This document shows positions 60,419-64,000 of a DNA stretch of 64,000 bases, piece after piece. The notes under the pieces were generated by a model. That model had not been told where the DNA came from, ran no database searches, and was given only the letters and a program-made list of their open reading frames with translations. Location: positions 62,001 to 126,000 of the forward strand of contig CAKPLN010000002.1 in assembly GCA_934167665.1 (NCBI GenBank), in the 5' to 3' direction. The first letter of the stretch is position 1, and every line of letters begins with the position of its first letter. The DNA is from an uncultured Bacilli bacterium (GTDB lineage: Bacteria; Bacillota_I; Bacilli_A; RF39; UBA660). The translations under genes were made by a program, and so were the position numbers.

Positions 60419-61660
60419 TATTCTTACTTTAGCACCTATACCGGTTAGTTTTTCTACTATTTGTTCATAACCACGTAAAATATGCTCAACATTGGTTATT
60501 CTAGTTGTTCCTTCGGCTAGTAAAGCAGCTGCGACCATAGCGGCTCCTGCTCTTAAATCGGTTGCAACCACTTGTGAAGATGTTAACTTAGTTGGTCCAA
60601 CTATTGTTGCTGTTTGGTTTTTTACAGTAATGTCTGCACCTAGTTCTCGTAAATATGGTACGTGCATAAAACGATTTTCAAATATTGTTTCTATTACTTT
60701 AGACTTACCATTACATTGTGTTAGTAAAACACTGAATGGTTGTTGAAGATCGGTTGGAAATCCTGGATAAACAGCAGTTTTTACAGTAGTTGACTTGTAT
60801 TCATTATTACTATTAACAATGACATAATCAACACCTACTTCTACATCAACACCAATTTCTTCTAATTTAGAAATTAAGGCATCAACATGTTCTGGTATAA
60901 CATTATCAATTTTTAGAGGATTACCACATAAGGCTCCAATTATTATATAAGTTCCTGCTTCGATACGATCTGGAATTACTTCATGAAAGCATTTATGTAG
61001 ATAGCTAACTCCCTCTATTTTGATTGTAGAGGTACCAGCTCCAGTAATTTTGGCTCCCATATTATTTAGGAAGGTTGCAACGTTAACAATTTCTGGTTCT
61101 TTAGCGGCATTATCAATTACAGTTATTCCTTTAGCTCTAACAGCAGCTAACATAATATTAATAGTAGCACCTACTGAGGCAATATCTAGATAAATATTGG
61201 CTCCCTTTAATTCTTTAGCTTCAACAGTATACTTGTTTTTATCAATGGTTACTTTAGCACCCAACGCTTCAAATCCTTTTAAGTGTAGATCTATAGGTCT
61301 ACTTCCGATTGAACATCCACCTGGAAAGTACATAGAAGCTTTTCCATATTTTCCAAGTAATGCTCCCATAAAATAATATGAAGCTCTTAATCTTTTAGAA
61401 AACTTTTCAGTGATTTCGATATTTTCCATATTACTAGGATTAATGATTATACTTTCACTAGCTCTTTTTACGTTCACTTTTAGGTTTTCTAAAATATCAC
61501 ATAGATCATCCGTATCTGTTATTTCTGGGACATTGCAGATAGTGGCTTCTTCATCAGTAAGTATGGCAGCTGGAATTAGAGCAACTGTAGCATTTTTAGC
61601 ACCACTAACTCTGATTGTTCCACGCAGCTTATTTCCACCATCAATTTCAATAATTTTCAT
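60407..61660 (-). CDS. murA: UDP-N-acetylglucosamine 1-carboxyvinyltransferase
   Basis: A 417-residue enzyme of the first committed step of peptidoglycan synthesis, transferring enolpyruvate to UDP-GlcNAc. SGAKNATVALIPA near the N terminus, the active-site Cys in YFPGGCSIGSRPIDLHL (about residue 115, fosfomycin target) and the C-terminal TDLRAGAAMVAAALLAEG are intact. It follows fba by about 30 bases, as the murA2-fba pair in Bacilli; whether it is paralogue 1 or 2 cannot be told. Confidence 0.96.
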   Translation of the reverse strand: MKIIEIDGGNKLRGTIRVSGAKNATVALIPAAILTDEEATICNVPEITDTDDLCDILENLKVNVKRASESIIINPSNMENIEITEKFSKRLRASYYFMGALLGKYGKASMYFPGGCSIGSRPIDLHLKGFEALGAKVTIDKNKYTVEAKELKGANIYLDIASVGATINIMLAAVRAKGITVIDNAAKEPEIVNVATFLNNMGAKITGAGTSTIKIEGVSYLHKCFHEVIPDRIEAGTYIIIGALCGNPLKIDNVIPEHVDALISKLEEIGVDVEVGVDYVIVNSNNEYKSTTVKTAVYPGFPTDLQQPFSVLLTQCNGKSKVIETIFENRFMHVPYLRELGADITVKNQTATIVGPTKLTSSQVVATDLRAGAAMVAAALLAEGTTRITNVEHILRGYEQIVEKLTGIGAKVRIKEI

Positions 61661-61690
61661 TTTACACCTCCGGCATTTACCTATTATATT

Positions 61691-62536
61691 TTATAATCTT
61701 GTACCAAATATCGTGACAATTTTATCAATTTCATCTTTTATAGCTTGTTCTCCACTACCAATTATTTTTCTTGGATCATATACCGTTTCATTTTCACTTA
61801 AATATTTTCTTAGGGCCCTACTCCATACCGATTGCAGTTCTGTATTAATATTTACCTTAGAAATTCCACAAGAAATAGCTGTTTTAATTTTATCCTCAGG
61901 TATACCACTGCCACCATGTAATACTAGTGGTATTGGCAAAGCTTCATTAATACTTTTCATGGTTATAAAATCTAAATTAGGCTCACCCTTATAAAAGCCA
62001 TGAACACTTCCTAAAGCAGGGGCTAGAGAATCTATACCTGTTGCTTCATATAATTTAATACAATCATCTAGGGTAGCATTTAAAGATTTTCCTGTTATGT
62101 TGTCCTCTGTACCACCTATATGACCAACTTCTGCTTCAACACTTACGCCTCTAGCGTGAGCATATTCAACAACCTTTTTGGTAATACTGATATTTTCTTC
62201 TAATGGATGTTTTGAAGCATCAATCATAACAGAAGTAAAACCGGCATTTATGGCAGAAACACAGTTTTCATAAGTTGAACCGTGATCTAAGTGAATGCAA
62301 ACTGGAATATTTATACTTAATGATTCTATCATTCCTCTTACCATAGAACTAACGGCTATGAAACCACCCATATATTTAGTTGCTCCTTCGCTTACACCTA
62401 TAATTACTGGAATATTTAATTTGTTACATTCCTCTAAAATATACTTTGTCCATTCTAAATTATTAATATTAAAATGTGGAACTGCATAATGTTCTTCTTT
62501 TGCTTTTTGAAGCATGTCTATAAAGTTTACTAACAT
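61691..62536 (-). CDS. fba: Class II fructose-1,6-bisphosphate aldolase
   Basis: A 281-residue zinc-dependent aldolase. Zinc ligands and active-site segments visible are CIHLDHGSTYE, SVEAEVGHIGGTEDN, GSVHGFYKGEP, VLHGGSGIPEDKIK and KVNINTELQ. I use the ATG at 62536, three bases after GGGTGAT. Together with gap, pgk, tpiA and gpmI, it gives a nearly complete lower glycolysis in the window. A tagatose-bisphosphate aldolase is possible but less likely in this position. Confidence 0.94.
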   Translation of the reverse strand: MLVNFIDMLQKAKEEHYAVPHFNINNLEWTKYILEECNKLNIPVIIGVSEGATKYMGGFIAVSSMVRGMIESLSINIPVCIHLDHGSTYENCVSAINAGFTSVMIDASKHPLEENISITKKVVEYAHARGVSVEAEVGHIGGTEDNITGKSLNATLDDCIKLYEATGIDSLAPALGSVHGFYKGEPNLDFITMKSINEALPIPLVLHGGSGIPEDKIKTAISCGISKVNINTELQSVWSRALRKYLSENETVYDPRKIIGSGEQAIKDEIDKIVTIFGTRL

Positions 62537-62616
62537 ATTATCACCCAATTAAATCATAGGAAAATTTTATTTTTTTGTCAACGAATTAGACACTTTATCT
62601 AGTAAAACAGCGTAAA

Positions 62617-63144
62617 TTAATTAAACAAATATCTTATTGCTAAGAATAATAATATGATAACGCCAAAAATGATGGCCTTATGTCCATATCTTTGAGATAG
62701 TTTTTTTCCTAATAATAGCCCAGTATAAGTAAATGCTGCACTAGTAAGAGAAAATATTAGAAAAGCTAGTTTTAAATTGGCTTTTTCCATGCCAAGAGCT
62801 ATACCAACTGAAAAACTATCTATGCTTACTGTAAAAGCAAAAATTACTAAAGCTAAAATACTTGAGAGTGGAGATGAATGCTCTTCATTTCTTGATTTAT
62901 ACATCTCATAGGCTAGAATAAAGAAGACAAGACTTACAATGTAATTTGATTTAGTTACGATTAATGAGATGTAAGAACCAATAATCGAACCTAAAGATGG
63001 CATTATATAATGAAAAAGGCCAACTAAAGCTCCTAAGATAATAATTCTTTCTTTTTTAATAGGATTGGTGCCATAAGCGATTGCTAAAGAAAAAGCATCC
63101 ATACTTAAACCTACTGCCATAAAAAAATATATAAGATTTTGCAT
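62617..63144 (-). CDS. MntP/YtaF-family metal efflux membrane protein
   Basis: A 175-residue protein with six helices and two internal copies of an acidic motif: GLSMDAFSLAIAYG near the N terminus and VSIDSFSVGIALG in the middle, the hallmarks of the MntP manganese efflux family. The order spoIIR-mntP is similar to B. subtilis (spoIIR, then ywlD). YtaF, a sporulation-linked relative, is the main alternative. Confidence 0.85.
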   Translation of the reverse strand: MQNLIYFFMAVGLSMDAFSLAIAYGTNPIKKERIIILGALVGLFHYIMPSLGSIIGSYISLIVTKSNYIVSLVFFILAYEMYKSRNEEHSSPLSSILALVIFAFTVSIDSFSVGIALGMEKANLKLAFLIFSLTSAAFTYTGLLLGKKLSQRYGHKAIIFGVIILLFLAIRYLFN

Positions 63145-63169
63145 AATATCACCTTATATATTTTATGTT

Positions 63170-63691
63170 TTAGAAATACTTTTCAATGACTTCTTTTATA
63201 AATGATGTGTATTTTATATCTGATGTTTTAGATTCATCAGTTTCAAGTAAACAAAGGGGTGGGAATAATACGCACCAGAAATTGTCACCTAAACCATCGC
63301 CTAGTGTTACTACTAATGACTCATACTCTCCTTCTTTATATATTACACCCTTGTATTCTTTTTCTGGAAAATAATTCAACCCGTAATTAATATGATACTC
63401 TTTTGATAGATTAGCTTCCTCTAGAGTTTTGGAAACTATGTTGTCTATTTTTGGTATTTGACTTTTAATTTCTTCTTTGGCCTCTTCTTGATTAATATCA
63501 ACAAAAGATAATGTTGATAAGTGATGATAAACATTAGTAGTTACTTTTTTCTTCAAATCTTGATCAGCCTTAGTATTACTACTAGCTATTACTCTAAATC
63601 TGATGGCTTCTTTTGGAATTACTACTTTTTGTTCTTTACCAATACTAATAATTACAATTATTATAGCAGTTATTATCATAAGTTTTTTCAT
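63170..63691 (-). CDS. spoIIR: Stage II sporulation protein R
   Basis: A 173-residue secreted signal made in the forespore that triggers SpoIIGA to process pro-sigma-E in the mother cell. N-terminal signal peptide (hydrophobic about 4-17), then the family motif IRFRVIASSNTKADQDLKKKV and the C-terminal GDNFWCVLFPPLCLL. Its ribosome binding site GTGAGG lies inside the terminator-like hairpin after prmC. Sigma-F control is expected, but a clear sigma-F promoter is not visible. Confidence 0.94.
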   Translation of the reverse strand: MKKLMIITAIIIVIISIGKEQKVVIPKEAIRFRVIASSNTKADQDLKKKVTTNVYHHLSTLSFVDINQEEAKEEIKSQIPKIDNIVSKTLEEANLSKEYHINYGLNYFPEKEYKGVIYKEGEYESLVVTLGDGLGDNFWCVLFPPLCLLETDESKTSDIKYTSFIKEVIEKYF

Positions 63692-63694
63692 ATA

Positions 63695-63727
63695 AAAACC
63701 TCACTTTCATTATAATAGTGAGGTTTT
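63695..63727 (-). terminator. Hairpin between prmC and spoIIR that contains the spoIIR ribosome binding site
   Basis: AAAACCTCACT (63695-63705) pairs with AGTGAGGTTTT (63717-63727) over 11 bases. On the minus strand it is followed by TTTTTA, so it can stop prmC messages, and the 3' arm carries GTGAGG, seven bases before the spoIIR ATG. Confidence 0.75.
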
Positions 63728-63737
63728 CATCTTTTTT

Positions 63738-64000
63738 TTATGCAAGATTATGAAAAATAAATAACATTCTATCCTTTCCAGATAAATCTTTTTTTATTTC
63801 TACTATGTCATTAGGTAATTTTTCCTTAATTAACGCAGTCAGTGGAGCTCCTTGCGTCATTCCTATTTCAAAGGCAATAAGGCATCTTTCTTTCATGTGA
63901 CCAGTAATGTCATTTAAAATTTTTCGGTAACAGTCAAGACCATCAACGCCAGCATATAGTGCTAAGTGAGGTTCGTTGTCTTTAACTATTTTTTCTATTT
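63738..64000 (-). CDS. prmC: Release-factor glutamine methyltransferase, C-terminal part
   Basis: The last 87 codons of a gene that continues beyond the window edge. The reading has EPHLALYAGVDGLDCYRKIL, AFEIGMTQGAPLTALIKEKL and DLSGKDRMLFIFHNL, which match the C-terminal half of PrmC (HemK). PrmC methylates the GGQ glutamine of release factors such as PrfB. In Bacilli it lies between prfA and spoIIR, so prfA is expected outside the window. Confidence 0.9.
   Translation of the reverse strand, partial: IEKIVKDNEPHLALYAGVDGLDCYRKILNDITGHMKERCLIAFEIGMTQGAPLTALIKEKLPNDIVEIKKDLSGKDRMLFIFHNLA

Noticed and set aside
1..64000. tRNA, rRNA, CRISPR arrays, T-box or metabolite riboswitches
   Set aside because: No cloverleaf T-arm, regularly spaced repeats or recognisable aptamer were seen; the GGTTCGACC at 38339-38347 is part of the small-RNA hairpins.

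Overview
The window is AT-rich DNA with compact, mostly minus-strand operons, AGGAGG or AGGTGAT ribosome binding sites and near-standard Bacillota gene families. It carries sporulation genes (spo0A, spoIIQ, spoIIR), a TagO-type wall polymer initiator, mbl, murA and an agr-type quorum system, but no outer-membrane genes. This fits an endospore-forming or spore-derived low-GC member of the Bacilli, probably a gut lineage near Erysipelotrichia or RF39. The lineage is an inference; no rRNA or tRNA gene was seen.

Layout. 1-11.7 kb: glycolytic genes (gpmI, tpiA, pgk, gap) interleaved with spo0A, an AAA ATPase, and a glycolipid glycosyltransferase with a flippase-like partner, then a TGS-uridine kinase-like protein. 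11.8-26.1 kb: clpP, a three-gene envelope glycosylation set (GT-C, GtrB-like, GtrA-like), whiA, glmR, lgt, a YvlD-like holin-family protein, uvrA, a lone plus-strand glycosyltransferase, a radical SAM protein and uvrB. 26.3-38.2 kb: a possible type VII-secreted cysteine protease with a helical neighbour, a MarR-controlled ABC exporter pair, ftsE-ftsX with a murein hydrolase, two YitT proteins, and prfB with a programmed +1 frameshift.

38.2-48.1 kb is accessory DNA lying between prfB and secA, which are neighbours in many Bacilli. It holds a candidate small RNA, an L,D-transpeptidase, two dCTP-deaminase-like genes whose catalytic residues are divided between the proteins, an ABC exporter, a miniature ISL3-type element, a RhuM-family gene, a broken SEC-C zinc motif, and an ABC-F ribosome-protection-type gene behind a leader peptide and attenuator. 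48.1-52.5 kb: secA, a tnpB wreck fused to an orphan coding fragment, hpf and a cold-shock gene. 52.7-55.5 kb: a complete agr locus (agrB, an unlisted 40-codon agrD, agrC, agrA). 55.7-64 kb: tagO, mbl, spoIIQ, a DUF1146 gene, rpiB, rpmE, an SGNH-like protein, murA, fba, mntP, spoIIR and the 3' end of prmC.

Gene order broadly follows the secA-prfB-ftsEX-uvrBA-lgt-glmR-whiA-clpP-gap-pgk-tpi-gpm and murA-fba-rpmE-prmC-spoIIR blocks of Bacillus subtilis, but hprK, rapZ and spoIIID are missing where they might be expected. The most notable items are the attenuator of the ABC-F gene, the agr locus with its predicted CYWFL thiolactone peptide, the split dCTP-deaminase-like pair, the ESX-like/C39-like protein, and the orphan three-hairpin RNA.
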